From: Paraburkholderia piptadeniae | GTDB lineage: Bacteria; Pseudomonadota; Gammaproteobacteria; Burkholderiales; Burkholderiaceae | Assembly (NCBI RefSeq): GCF_900007165.1 | Contig: NZ_CYGY02000076.1 | Coordinates: 1-39,581 of the forward strand | Length of the DNA stretch: 39,581 nt | Direction of reading: 5' to 3' | Part shown: one piece after another, positions 1-8,403 of the stretch | Layout of the letters: the number at the start of each line of letters is the position of its first letter | Position numbering within the stretch: the first letter of the stretch is position 1 | Translations under genes and position numbers: made by a program | The notes under the pieces: generated by a model | The model's database searches: none | The model's input: only the letters and a program-made list of their open reading frames with translations | What the model was told of the DNA's origin: nothing

Positions 1-18
1 GGCTCCACGTCCGAGGGT

Positions 19-103
19 AGTCGACGCCGGCGGTCGGGGTAGGCTGGAATTCGCTCACACCGACATTTTCTCTCAGGTGGTGCTAAGTGGATAGCCCTTA
101 TAT
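19..103. repeat. 85-bp inverted repeat, left copy
   Basis: This 85-bp stretch is the exact reverse complement of 39497-39581 at the other end of the window. Identity stops at 103/104 (TATAT then CCATAC here, TTGTAC in the other copy). The first 18 bases of the window continue past the part that can be compared, so the repeat may be longer. It holds no recognisable gene. It could be the end of an insertion sequence present in opposite orientation on both sides, or the shared node at which a draft assembly broke. I cannot name the element family. Confidence 0.85.
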
Positions 104-190
104 CCATACAACCCGCGAAGACAAGCGCCCCATTTTTCCGCGCGGACGCCAGGTGTCGAGCGCCGGACAACCAGCGCAAGAAACAGGCGC

Positions 191-217
191 AAAACAAAAG
201 CCCGGCGCACCGGGCTC
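191..217 (-). terminator. Rho-independent terminator of the small exported protein gene
   Basis: Read on the minus strand, AGCCCGG and CCGGGCT (199-205 with 210-216) form a perfect 7-bp GC-rich stem with a 4-nt loop, followed by a T-rich run (TTTTGTTTT). It lies about 40 bp beyond the stop codon of the minus-strand gene that ends at 256. Confidence 0.8.
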
Positions 218-255
218 TTGCTCGAACGTCGAAACGGCCAAGGCCTGCGTGAGCC

Positions 256-705
256 TCAGTTATGCGCCTCGCCCGACGCTGCCGCGCCCGTCGACTGACC
301 CTGCATCTCGGACTTCAGTTCGTTCGATGCGGCCGCGCGGTCGGCCTTTTTATTCAACCTGGCGTTGCGGACCTGGTTCGTGTACTCGTCCTTGGCGGCC
401 TTTTGCTGCTCCTTCATCTGTGCCTTCGACGTCTTCTTTTGCGCGCGATATTCGGCGTTCGCCTCGGCGTCCGCGTTGCGCTTCTGAACGAGCGGGTCCG
501 TCGAGCCCGGCGCGGTCAGATTCTGCGGCGCGGGCGCCGGCATCTGGACGCCTTGCGCAGCGGGTGCCTCGGCGGGCGCCTGCGTCTGGACCTGGGCCTG
601 GCCGGACAGGCCAGCAGCCGGTTGAGCAGGCGTCTGGGCGAATGCGGCCGTCGACGCAAACGCGGTCAGGGCGGTACCGATCAGGAGCGTACGAAGCTGT
701 GTCAT
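256..705 (-). CDS. Small exported protein of unknown function
   Basis: A 149-residue protein that I do not recognise. It starts with a classical signal peptide (about 23 residues, ending AFA before QTPAQ). A Pro/Ala/Gln-rich segment follows to about residue 65, then a highly charged Lys/Arg/Glu/Ala-rich part (about 75-130) that should be helical. The mature protein has no cysteines and no membrane segment, so it should be soluble in the periplasm or loosely envelope-associated. It stands alone: its terminator follows directly and the next gene points away. The ATG at 705 is chosen because the signal peptide begins there. The coding call is supported by the signal peptide and the terminator; a function cannot be given. 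Confidence 0.75.
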   Translation of the reverse strand: MTQLRTLLIGTALTAFASTAAFAQTPAQPAAGLSGQAQVQTQAPAEAPAAQGVQMPAPAPQNLTAPGSTDPLVQKRNADAEANAEYRAQKKTSKAQMKEQQKAAKDEYTNQVRNARLNKKADRAAASNELKSEMQGQSTGAAASGEAHN

Positions 706-1063
706 GGTTATCCTCTCTGAAGGTTGTCAGTGTCGGCATGCGGGCGTCGTGTGGCTGCCAATCGGCGGCGACGCGCCCGCGCTGTTCGCCCATTGCAAAA
801 TGCAGCAGGCTATTCCACAGACCGAGCTTTCGCGAGTGAAGTTCGCCACGAAAGCAGGCTGTTACTCAACGTTTCATTTCCTGACACCTGAATAACATCT
901 GCTTGCACTTGCCCGGTCCGACGCCACGCGCTCGCGTCGATGCACCGCGCACGAGACGCGATGGCTTATCATGCGAAGCGCTTTTTTCACATGCTTCTTC
1001 CACGCGCTTTTTTCACGCGCTTTTTTTCACGATTTCGCCGACGCCCCGTCCATCGCAACCGAC
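706..1063. other. Intergenic region with a T-rich direct repeat
   Basis: This 358-bp stretch lies between the divergent exported-protein gene and the S4-domain gene and must contain both promoters. No convincing gene is seen. Its one clear structure is the GCGCTTTTTTCAC repeat at 978-1030, listed separately. Confidence 0.5.
978..1030. repeat. Three copies of GCGCTTTTTTCAC
   Basis: Direct repeats lie at 978-990, 1004-1016 and 1017-1030; the last copy has one extra T. The second and third are in tandem, 34 bp before the start of the S4-domain gene. The T runs stand out in this GC-rich DNA. Polymerase slippage, or a role as UTR or promoter spacer, is possible. Confidence 0.7.
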
Positions 1064-1282
1064 ATGCCCAACCTCGATTTCACACTGACCGGCGATTACG
1101 TCGAACTCCACAATCTGCTGAAGATTACTGGCCTCGCGGACAGCGGCGGATCGGCGAAGGTGATCGTCGCGTCGGGCGCCGTCACCGTCGACGGCCAGGT
1201 CGAAACGCGCAAAACCTGCAAAATCCGCGCGGGCCAGGTCGTGCTGCTCGGCGATACGCGGATCGCCGTCCACGAGGGATGA
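1064..1282 (+). CDS. S4-domain RNA-binding protein (YbcJ-like)
   Basis: A 72-residue protein made of essentially one S4 RNA-binding domain. The hallmarks are LHNLLKITGLADSGGSAK followed by the turn VTVDGQVETRKTCKIRAGQVV, as in the small E. coli YbcJ family. The family is thought to bind structured RNA, possibly ribosomal; the exact target is not known. The start MPNLDF at 1064 gives the usual family length. Longer upstream starts would add a low-complexity Phe/Arg stretch encoded by the GCGCTTTTTTCAC repeats and are rejected. It is monocistronic as far as can be seen. Confidence 0.88.
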   Translation: MPNLDFTLTGDYVELHNLLKITGLADSGGSAKVIVASGAVTVDGQVETRKTCKIRAGQVVLLGDTRIAVHEG

Positions 1283-1512
1283 CGCTCGCATGCGTCGTCC
1301 GTGAGGCGGCATGAATATGCAGCCCGCATCCGGCGACCGCTTCAAGACCGCACCAAAAATGTGCCTGTTGATCGACAGCGCCGCGTTCCCGCAATAAGCT
1401 GTCCGCTCGCACAGAAAAAAATATCCCGCGCGCCTCACCCGTTCAATCCGCCTGATCCGGCCAACCGGTTTGGCGCGCGTTTCGCGCTTTCGCGCATCCA
1501 GCACCCGGAACC

Positions 1513-2916
1513 ATGAATCCAACCGGAATCTCCCGCGCGCTCAGCGGGCCGCCCACGCTTTCGCGCCACGCCGCCGATACGGCGCGCCTTGCCGCGCCGC
1601 TCGCCATCGCGCAGCTTTCGCAGATGGCGATGAGCGTCACCGATACCGTCCTGCTCGGCTCGCTCGGACCCGACGCGCTCGCGGCAGGCGGCCTCGGCGC
1701 GAACCTGTTCTTTGTCGTCGTGACGCTGCTGCAAGGCGTGCTGACCTCCGTCAGCGTGAGCGTGTCGCATGCGCGCGGCGCGCAGGCCGAACACCGCGTG
1801 CCGCACATCTACTGGACGGGCTTCCTGCTGTCGCTGCTGCTAACCGTGCCCGCGTTCGTGCTGCTGTCGTTCGCCGCGCCCATCCTGATGGCCTTCGGCG
1901 AGCCGGCGCTGCTCGCGCACAACGTCGGCGAATACTGCGCGGTGCTGCGCTGGGGCGCGCCCGGCAGCCTGATCGGCATCGGCCTGATGCGCTCGTTCCT
2001 GCCCGCGATCGGCGCCGCGCGGCGGCTGTTGTGGGTGTCGATCGGCGGCGTTTTCGTCAACGCGTTCCTGAACTACGGGCTGATCCACGGCGCGTACGGG
2101 CTGCCGCGCCTTGGCTTCCTCGGCTCGGCGGGCGCGACGACGATTACCGTGTGGCTCACCGCGCTCACGCTGATGGGGCTGCTGCATCTGCGCCCGCGCT
2201 TCCGGCATTTCGTGACGGCCACACGCCCCGACGTGCCGCTGATGGGCGAGCTGTTCGGCATCGGCTGGCCAGTGGCGATCACGTATGGCGTCGAATCGAC
2301 GCTGTTTCTCGCGACGGGCCTGATGGTCGGCCTGCTCGGCGAGTCGCAACTGGCGGCGCACCAGATCGCGCTGAACGTCGCGTCGGTGGCGTTCATGGTG
2401 CCGCTCGCGATCGGCCAGGCGGCGAACGTGCGCGTCGGCTTCTGGTCGGGCGCCGGGCAGCCGCTTGCCGCGCGCCATGCGGGCTTCGTCGCGCTCGGGC
2501 TGGGCGTGGGCTTCATGAGCCTGTCGGGCCTACTGCTGATCACGGCGCCGCACTTCATCGTCGGGCTGTACCTGCATCTCGACGATCCCGCCAACGCGCC
2601 GACCGTCGCGCTCGCGAGTTCGCTGCTGGGCGTGGCCGCCATTTTCCAGATCGTCGACGGCATGCAGACGGTCGGCTCCGGCTGTCTGCGCGGACTGAAG
2701 GACACGCGCATTCCGATGATCGCGGCCGCGTTCGGCTATTGGGGAATCGGCTTCCCGACGGGGTATACGCTCGCGTTTCACTTCGGGCTCGGCGCGCGCG
2801 GCCTGTGGTGGGGACTCGCGGCGGGGCTCGCCAGCGTCGCGCTGCTGATGACGCTGCGCTTTCACAAGATGAGCCGGCACGCGATGAACCGCCGCGAGAC
2901 TGCGTCGGCGAACTGA
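1513..2916 (+). CDS. MATE family multidrug/Na+ antiporter (NorM-like)
   Basis: A 467-residue polytopic inner-membrane protein with about 12 hydrophobic segments in two homologous halves, the normal size for the MATE family. The first half begins with the typical LAAPLAIAQLSQMAMSVTDT region, and the second half repeats this arrangement around LFGIGWPVAITYGVESTLF. MATE proteins export cationic drugs, dyes or metabolites in exchange for Na+ or H+. Substrate cannot be predicted here. The ATG at 1513 is chosen because the N-terminal segment then fits the family. No operon partner is visible; a 416-bp non-coding stretch follows. Confidence 0.9.
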   Translation: MNPTGISRALSGPPTLSRHAADTARLAAPLAIAQLSQMAMSVTDTVLLGSLGPDALAAGGLGANLFFVVVTLLQGVLTSVSVSVSHARGAQAEHRVPHIYWTGFLLSLLLTVPAFVLLSFAAPILMAFGEPALLAHNVGEYCAVLRWGAPGSLIGIGLMRSFLPAIGAARRLLWVSIGGVFVNAFLNYGLIHGAYGLPRLGFLGSAGATTITVWLTALTLMGLLHLRPRFRHFVTATRPDVPLMGELFGIGWPVAITYGVESTLFLATGLMVGLLGESQLAAHQIALNVASVAFMVPLAIGQAANVRVGFWSGAGQPLAARHAGFVALGLGVGFMSLSGLLLITAPHFIVGLYLHLDDPANAPTVALASSLLGVAAIFQIVDGMQTVGSGCLRGLKDTRIPMIAAAFGYWGIGFPTGYTLAFHFGLGARGLWWGLAAGLASVALLMTLRFHKMSRHAMNRRETASAN

Positions 2917-3332
2917 GCGCGGACGCCGAGACCTCGCGTGCCGTGCGAGCGTGCGCATGCATTCTTCGCGACGCGCCCTCTGGCGGCATGCTCGATCGCA
3001 AGCACCACGCTCGCATACCCTCCTCGCTTTTGTGTTGCACGCGCAACCAACCGTGCGTCGAGCGTGACCGCCACAGGTAAAATGCCACGCCTGGCTGCCG
3101 CCCGTTAGCCCAGCGCGCGATCCGCGTTGCGCGGCGGCCGCCTTCCCGTCCCCACAAGGGCACGCTCTGGCTCGCGTCCGGCCACCGACGCCGTATCGCA
3201 CGACGCCCGCCCCCATGCTGCCAAGCCGCCCGCATGCGCCGCTGCGGCGTCTCATGCCGCGCGCACGCGTGATCCCGCGCGCGGCGGCATCAGCCCAAAC
3301 CATCAGAAGACAACACAAGAGGACTGCCTTAC
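2917..3332. other. Non-coding stretch before the symporter gene
   Basis: I see no supportable gene here. A TAAAAT sequence at 3077-3082 could be a -10 element but has no good -35 partner. An AAGAGGA ribosome-binding site lies just before the next start at 3333. Confidence 0.4.
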
Positions 3333-4292
3333 ATGCTTGCCCGCGTCACCCGTCTCTTCCCGCTGTGGGCCGTGCTGGCCTCGCTTGCCGCCTACTTTTC
3401 GCCGTCGTCCGTGACGGGCATCGCGCCGCATGTGACGACGCTGCTCACGATCATCATGCTGTCGATCGGCGTCACGCTCTCCATCGACGACTTCCGCCGC
3501 GTGTTCACGCGTCCCGCGCCCGTGATCGCCGGCATCGTGCTGCACTATCTCGTGATGCCGCTCGCCGCATGGGTGATCGCGAAGGCCCTGCGCATGCCGC
3601 CCGATCTGACGGCGGGCATGGTACTGGTCGGCAGCGTCGCGAGCGGCACCGCATCGAACGTGATGATCTATCTGGCGCGCGGCGACGTCGCGCTGTCGGT
3701 CACGATCAGCGCGCTGTCGACGCTCGTCGGCGTATTCGCGACGCCGCTGCTCACGCGCCTGTATGTCGATGCGTCGATTGCCGTCGACGTGCACGGCATG
3801 CTGATGAGCATCCTGCGGATCGTCGCGCTGCCGATCACCATCGGCCTCGTCGTCAACCATCTGTTCGGCAAGCTCGTGCGCAAGGTCGAGCCCGTGTTGC
3901 CGCTCGTGTCGATGGTGTCGATCCTGCTGATCATCGCGGCCGTGGTCGGCGGCACGCAAAGGAGCATTGCGTCAGTCGGCCTCGTGGTCATGCTGGGCGT
4001 GGTGCTGCACAACGGCATAGGGTTGCTCGGCGGCTATTGGGGCGGCCGTCTGCTCGGCTTCGACGAAGCCGTATGCCGCACGCTCGCGATCGAAGTCGGA
4101 ATGCAGAACTCCGGCCTCGCCGCGACGCTCGGCAAACTCTACTTCACGCCGATCGCCGCGCTGCCTGGCGCGCTGTTCTCGGTGTGGCACAACCTGTCGG
4201 GATCGATGCTCGCGGGCAACTGGGCAGGCCGTCCCGCGAAAGGCTCGACACACGATCAGGAGACAGGCGCGCTCGCGAGCGAACGCGTCTGA
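3333..4292 (+). CDS. Bile acid:sodium symporter (BASS) family transporter, PanS-like
   Basis: A 319-residue inner-membrane protein with about nine or ten hydrophobic segments. It has the BASS signature near residue 255 (AIEVGMQNSGLA) and the paired segment VLVGSVASGTASNVM around residue 95, which forms part of the Na+ and substrate site in the family. Bacterial members carry organic anions; Salmonella PanS moves pantothenate or ketopantoate. The substrate here is unknown. An AAGAGGA Shine-Dalgarno sequence precedes the ATG. The C-terminal 25 residues are hydrophilic. No neighbour points to a pathway. Confidence 0.88.
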   Translation: MLARVTRLFPLWAVLASLAAYFSPSSVTGIAPHVTTLLTIIMLSIGVTLSIDDFRRVFTRPAPVIAGIVLHYLVMPLAAWVIAKALRMPPDLTAGMVLVGSVASGTASNVMIYLARGDVALSVTISALSTLVGVFATPLLTRLYVDASIAVDVHGMLMSILRIVALPITIGLVVNHLFGKLVRKVEPVLPLVSMVSILLIIAAVVGGTQRSIASVGLVVMLGVVLHNGIGLLGGYWGGRLLGFDEAVCRTLAIEVGMQNSGLAATLGKLYFTPIAALPGALFSVWHNLSGSMLAGNWAGRPAKGSTHDQETGALASERV

Positions 4293-4513
4293 CGCCGCTT
4301 CAGCCTTTCTCGCGTAACACGCCGCGCGCCGATACGACGCGCGCGCCGCGTCCCCCTCGATCAGCTTCCCCGCTGCAAGCCGCCGCACGCAAACCGGGCA
4401 CGCGCATTGCGCGTCCCTTACCGACCCTCATTACGGTTTCCCCGTAGAATATTTTCAGTCGAAACCGACGACGCCACGACGACCATCCGTGCCGATCAAG
4501 TGGAGGAACAAGC

Positions 4514-6202
4514 GTGTCGGCCCATAACACCAACGACGCAGCCGCATTGCAGCATCGCGAAGAGCAACCTGGTATCTGCATCTCGCGCAACGCGCCACGC
4601 CCGATGCCGATGCGCGCGGTCGCGCTCATGGTCACGGCCACGCTGCTGGCCGCCTGTGCGACTCGCCCGCCCGCCTCTGCATTCGATCGCCCCGTCACGC
4701 ACGCATTGCCTACGACGGACAGCACACCGCTTTCGTCAGCGCTCGCGTCACCCGAACGCGAGCATCCGGGGCAGTCGGGCTTCCGTGTACTGTCGAACGG
4801 CACGGAAGCGCTGCAGATGCGCATCGCGCTCGCGCGCGCGGCGACGAAGACGCTCGACATGCAGTACTACATCGCCGAAGAAGACACGACGGGCAAGCTG
4901 CTGCTTGCCGCCGCGCTTTATGCGGCGGATCACGGCGTGCGCGTGCGAATGCTGGTCGACGATCTGAACTTCAAGGACATTGACCGCGTGATGGCCGCGC
5001 TGAACACGCACGACAACATCGAGATCCGCGTGTTCAATCCGTTCGGCAGCGCGCAATCGAGCTTCTATCAGCGCAGCGAGAACTTCTTCACGGAGGTCGG
5101 CGCGTTCACGCGGCGCATGCACAACAAGGCGATGATCACCGACAACCAGATCGCGATCGTCGGCGGGCGCAATCTCGGCGACGAATACTTCAGCGCGAGT
5201 CCGACGCTGCAGTTCCGCGATATCGACGTGCTCGCCGCCGGCCCGATCACAGCGGATATTTCCGCGAGCTTCGACAGGTTCTGGAACGACACCAGCTCGT
5301 ATCCGCTGCGCGTGCTGAACAAGCAGAAGTTCGATCCGCACGACCTCGACCAGATGCGCGACGAATTGCGCGCGCACTGGCGCACGAACGCGGACCCGTA
5401 CAACGCGAAGCCGCTGAACGCGACGCCTCTCGCATCGCAGATCGCCAGTGGCGAACTCGGGCTCGTTTGGGCGCCCGCCGAATTCAAGGCCGATGTGCCG
5501 GAAAAAATGCGGCTGCCCGTCGATCAGTACAAGAGCCCGCCTATGACGCGCCTCGTCGAACTGATGCGCGACGCGCAAAAGGAATTCCTCGTCACGTCGC
5601 CGTATTTCGTGCCGCACCAGGCGGGCGTCGATGCGCTCGGCAAGCTGGTGCAACGCGGCGTGACCGTCAAGGTGCTGACGAATTCGCTCGCGGCCACCGA
5701 CGCCGTCGCCGTGCAGGCCGGCTATAGCCCGTATCGCGTGCCGCTGCTCGAACACGGCGTGCAGCTGTACGAGTTCAAGCCGACGCAAGGCGAGAACACG
5801 CCGGAGGCGGGCCTCTTCGGCTCGCGCTCGAAAGCCAGTCTACACGCGAAGTCCTACGTGATCGATCGCAAGACGCTCGTGATCGGCTCGATGAATCTCG
5901 ACCCGCGTTCCGCGCATCTGAACACGGAGCTCGCGCTCGTGATCCACAGCGCGCCCATCGCCGAAGACGTCGCGCGGCTCTTCGACCGCGCGACGTCGCC
6001 CTCCGTCAGCTATTGTGTGACGCTCGCGACGCCGTCGGAACTGGCCAAGCTGAAGTCTTCGGCGACGCCGCAATCGCAGCTCGTCTGGACCGACGAGGAA
6101 AACGGCCTGATTCACCAATACAACCTCGATCCCGGCGCGGGCTTTTACCGCAATGCGCTGACGGGTCTATTCTTGTTGCTGCCAGTCGATGAGCAGTTGT
6201 GA
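4514..6202 (+). CDS. Phospholipase D family lipoprotein (cardiolipin synthase C-like)
   Basis: A 562-residue protein with the two HKD motifs of the phospholipase D superfamily: HNKAMITDN (about residue 202) and HAKSYVIDRKTLVIGSMNLD (about 443). A lipobox LLAAC places the lipidated Cys at residue 48. Family members such as ClsC/YmdC transfer phosphatidyl groups to make cardiolipin, so a role in membrane lipid synthesis or turnover is likely. The start is GTG at 4514, with GGAGGA seven bases upstream. This gives an unusually long n-region before the hydrophobic segment; ATGs at residues 31 and 33 would give a standard lipoprotein signal and are real alternatives. fumC follows after 53 bp on the same strand. 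Confidence 0.88.
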   Translation: MSAHNTNDAAALQHREEQPGICISRNAPRPMPMRAVALMVTATLLAACATRPPASAFDRPVTHALPTTDSTPLSSALASPEREHPGQSGFRVLSNGTEALQMRIALARAATKTLDMQYYIAEEDTTGKLLLAAALYAADHGVRVRMLVDDLNFKDIDRVMAALNTHDNIEIRVFNPFGSAQSSFYQRSENFFTEVGAFTRRMHNKAMITDNQIAIVGGRNLGDEYFSASPTLQFRDIDVLAAGPITADISASFDRFWNDTSSYPLRVLNKQKFDPHDLDQMRDELRAHWRTNADPYNAKPLNATPLASQIASGELGLVWAPAEFKADVPEKMRLPVDQYKSPPMTRLVELMRDAQKEFLVTSPYFVPHQAGVDALGKLVQRGVTVKVLTNSLAATDAVAVQAGYSPYRVPLLEHGVQLYEFKPTQGENTPEAGLFGSRSKASLHAKSYVIDRKTLVIGSMNLDPRSAHLNTELALVIHSAPIAEDVARLFDRATSPSVSYCVTLATPSELAKLKSSATPQSQLVWTDEENGLIHQYNLDPGAGFYRNALTGLFLLLPVDEQL

Positions 6203-6255
6203 GGCGCTGCCGCACCTTCCCCGAAAAGCCATCCAGTCACCAAGCGGAGTACAAC

Positions 6256-7656
6256 ATGACCGAAGATGTACGCATGGAACGCGATACGTTCGGCGAAATC
6301 GCCGTGCCGGGCGCGAAGCTGTGGGGTGCGCAAACACAGCGCTCGCTGCAGAACTTCAATATCTCGACGGAGAAGCAGTCGCCCGAGCTGATCACGGCGC
6401 TGGCCATCGTCAAGCGCGCCGCCGCCGAAGTGAACCTGGGTCTCGGCGTGCTCGACGCGACCAAGGCGAAGGCGATCATGGCCGCCGCCGACGAGATCGT
6501 CGAAGGCAGGCACGCCGATGAATTTCCGCTCGCCGTCTGGCAAACGGGCTCCGGCACGCAGAGCAACATGAATCTCAACGAGGTGATCGCGAACCGCGCG
6601 AGCGAGCTGATGGGCGGCGAGCGCGGCGAAGCGCGCCTCGTGCATCCGAACGACGACGTGAATCGCGGGCAATCGTCGAACGACGTGTTTCCGACCGCCA
6701 TGCACGTGGCAGCCGCTGTCGGCATCGCGAAACATCTGCTGCCCGCGCTGAAGACGCTGCGCGATACGCTCGACAAGAAAGCGAAAGCATTCGCCGACGT
6801 CGTGAAGATCGGCCGCACGCATTTGCAGGACGCGACGCCGCTCACGCTCGGCCAGGAATTCTCAGGCTATGTCGCGCAGCTCGACCAGTGCGCGAAGCAC
6901 ATCGAATCGGCGTTGCCGCATCTGTATGAACTCGCGCAGGGCGGCACGGCCGTCGGCACCGGGTTGAACGCGCATCCGCAGTTCGCGGGCCAGGTCGCGG
7001 CGGCGATCGGGAAGCTGACGGGCCTGCCCTTTGTGTCCGCGCCGAACAAGTTCGAGGTGATGGCGGCCGCCGATGCGCTCGTGTTCGCGCACGGCGCGCT
7101 GAAGACGCTTGCGGCAAGCATGATGAAGATCGCGAACGACATCCGCTGGCTCGCGAGCGGCCCGCGCTGCGGTCTCGGCGAACTGTCGATTCCCGAAAAC
7201 GAGCCGGGCAGCTCGATCATGCCGGGCAAAGTGAACCCGACTCAATCCGAAGCGGTGACGATGCTGTGCTGCCAGGTGTTCGGCAACGACGTGGCCGTCA
7301 ACATGGGTGGCGCGAGCGGCAACTTCGAGCTGAACGTGTTCCGCCCGATGATCGCGCACAACGTGCTTCAGTCGGTCCGCCTGCTTGCCGACGGCATGCA
7401 CAGCTTCAACGACAACTGCGCGGTCGGCATCGAGCCGAATCGCGAGCGAATCGATCAGTTGCTCAACGAATCGCTGATGCTCGTGACGGCGCTCAATCCG
7501 CACATCGGCTACGACAAGGCCGCGCAGATCGCGAAGAAAGCGCACAAGGAGGGCACCACGCTGAAGGCCGCGGCGCTCGCGCTCGGTCATCTGACGGAGC
7601 AGCAGTTCGACGAATGGGTGCGGCCGCATGACATGGTCGGCGACACGAAGCGTTAA
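6256..7656 (+). CDS. fumC: Class II fumarate hydratase
   Basis: A 466-residue, oxygen-stable, Fe-S-independent fumarase that interconverts fumarate and malate in the TCA cycle as a cytosolic homotetramer. The fumarase/aspartase signature GSSIMPGKVNP is seen near residue 318. Other active-site stretches are TGSGTQSNMN (about 100), NRGQSSNDVFPTAMH (about 136) and KIGRTHLQDATP (about 185). Length is normal for FumC. The ATG at 6256 has GGAG at 6246-6249; an internal ATG seven codons on is less likely. A 12-bp perfect stem-loop lies downstream, between this gene and the convergent thioesterase gene. Confidence 0.97.
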   Translation: MTEDVRMERDTFGEIAVPGAKLWGAQTQRSLQNFNISTEKQSPELITALAIVKRAAAEVNLGLGVLDATKAKAIMAAADEIVEGRHADEFPLAVWQTGSGTQSNMNLNEVIANRASELMGGERGEARLVHPNDDVNRGQSSNDVFPTAMHVAAAVGIAKHLLPALKTLRDTLDKKAKAFADVVKIGRTHLQDATPLTLGQEFSGYVAQLDQCAKHIESALPHLYELAQGGTAVGTGLNAHPQFAGQVAAAIGKLTGLPFVSAPNKFEVMAAADALVFAHGALKTLAASMMKIANDIRWLASGPRCGLGELSIPENEPGSSIMPGKVNPTQSEAVTMLCCQVFGNDVAVNMGGASGNFELNVFRPMIAHNVLQSVRLLADGMHSFNDNCAVGIEPNRERIDQLLNESLMLVTALNPHIGYDKAAQIAKKAHKEGTTLKAAALALGHLTEQQFDEWVRPHDMVGDTKR

Positions 7657-7702
7657 AGCCCTTCGTTAAAGCCTTTATTGCCACCTTTTACTGCAAGCCC
7701 GC

Positions 7703-7734
7703 GATGCTCTCTTCGCAAACGTGAAGAGAGCATC
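7703..7734. terminator. Perfect 12-bp stem-loop between convergent genes
   Basis: GATGCTCTCTTC (7703-7714) pairs perfectly with GAAGAGAGCATC (7723-7734) around an 8-nt loop. It lies between the fumC stop and the stop of the convergent thioesterase gene. There is no U tract on either strand, so it may act as a 3'-end stabiliser or weak bidirectional terminator rather than a classical one. Confidence 0.6.
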
Positions 7735-7749
7735 CGGTGATGCTGCGCG

Positions 7750-8256
7750 TCAGACCTTGCCCTTCGCGACTTCCTCGGGCTTCAGATCGACGATCGCATC
7801 GAGCGCGGCCTTCACGTCCATCGCGTACTTCGCGAGACGCTTCTGCTCGTCGGTTTGCGGCACGAACGACGGCACGGGCACAGGCGTCCCGTTCTCGTTG
7901 ACGGCGACCATCACGACGAGACAATCGGTGGTTTGCAGCAGCTCGCCGCCTTTCGGATCGCCCGCGTGCACCGACACATGGATATGCATGCTGGTGCGCC
8001 CCGTCGCGACGACGCGCGCGCGCAACTCGACCAGATTGCCGACGTGAATCGGCCGGCGAAAACGGATATTGCCGACGCTGACCGTCACGCAATAACGGCC
8101 CGACCAGACAGCCGCGCCCGCGTACGCGGTTTCGTCGATCCATTTCATCAGCGCGCCGCCGTGCACCTTGCCGCCGAAATTGACCGAGGTCGGTTCGGCG
8201 AGGAAGCGGAACGTGGTTTCTGAACGATCCAGCGGCGCTGCGGAAGGCGTGCTCAT
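7750..8256 (-). CDS. Acyl-CoA thioesterase, hotdog fold (YciA/BACH type)
   Basis: A 168-residue single hotdog-domain protein. It shows the family pattern: NFGGKVHGGALMKWIDETAY at about residues 25-45 (helix and active-site Asp/Glu region) and VSVGNIRFRRPIHVG (about 58-75). Such enzymes hydrolyse acyl-CoA to free acid and CoA in the cytosol; chain-length preference cannot be read. The start MSTPSAAP at 8256 gives the usual length, and the longer upstream reading is rejected. The gene converges with fumC. Confidence 0.9.
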   Translation of the reverse strand: MSTPSAAPLDRSETTFRFLAEPTSVNFGGKVHGGALMKWIDETAYAGAAVWSGRYCVTVSVGNIRFRRPIHVGNLVELRARVVATGRTSMHIHVSVHAGDPKGGELLQTTDCLVVMVAVNENGTPVPVPSFVPQTDEQKRLAKYAMDVKAALDAIVDLKPEEVAKGKV

Positions 8257-8403
8257 CTTGACTCCGGTCAAACAAACTATCGAAAGGAGCCGATTATACG
8301 AGCGCAATAAGGCAGCCGCTGTGCTATCGGACGCTGCACGTGGCCTGGGCGACGCAAGATTGCTTTGCATCGCGCGTAAGCGTGGCCAGCGCGCGGTCGC
8401 CAC

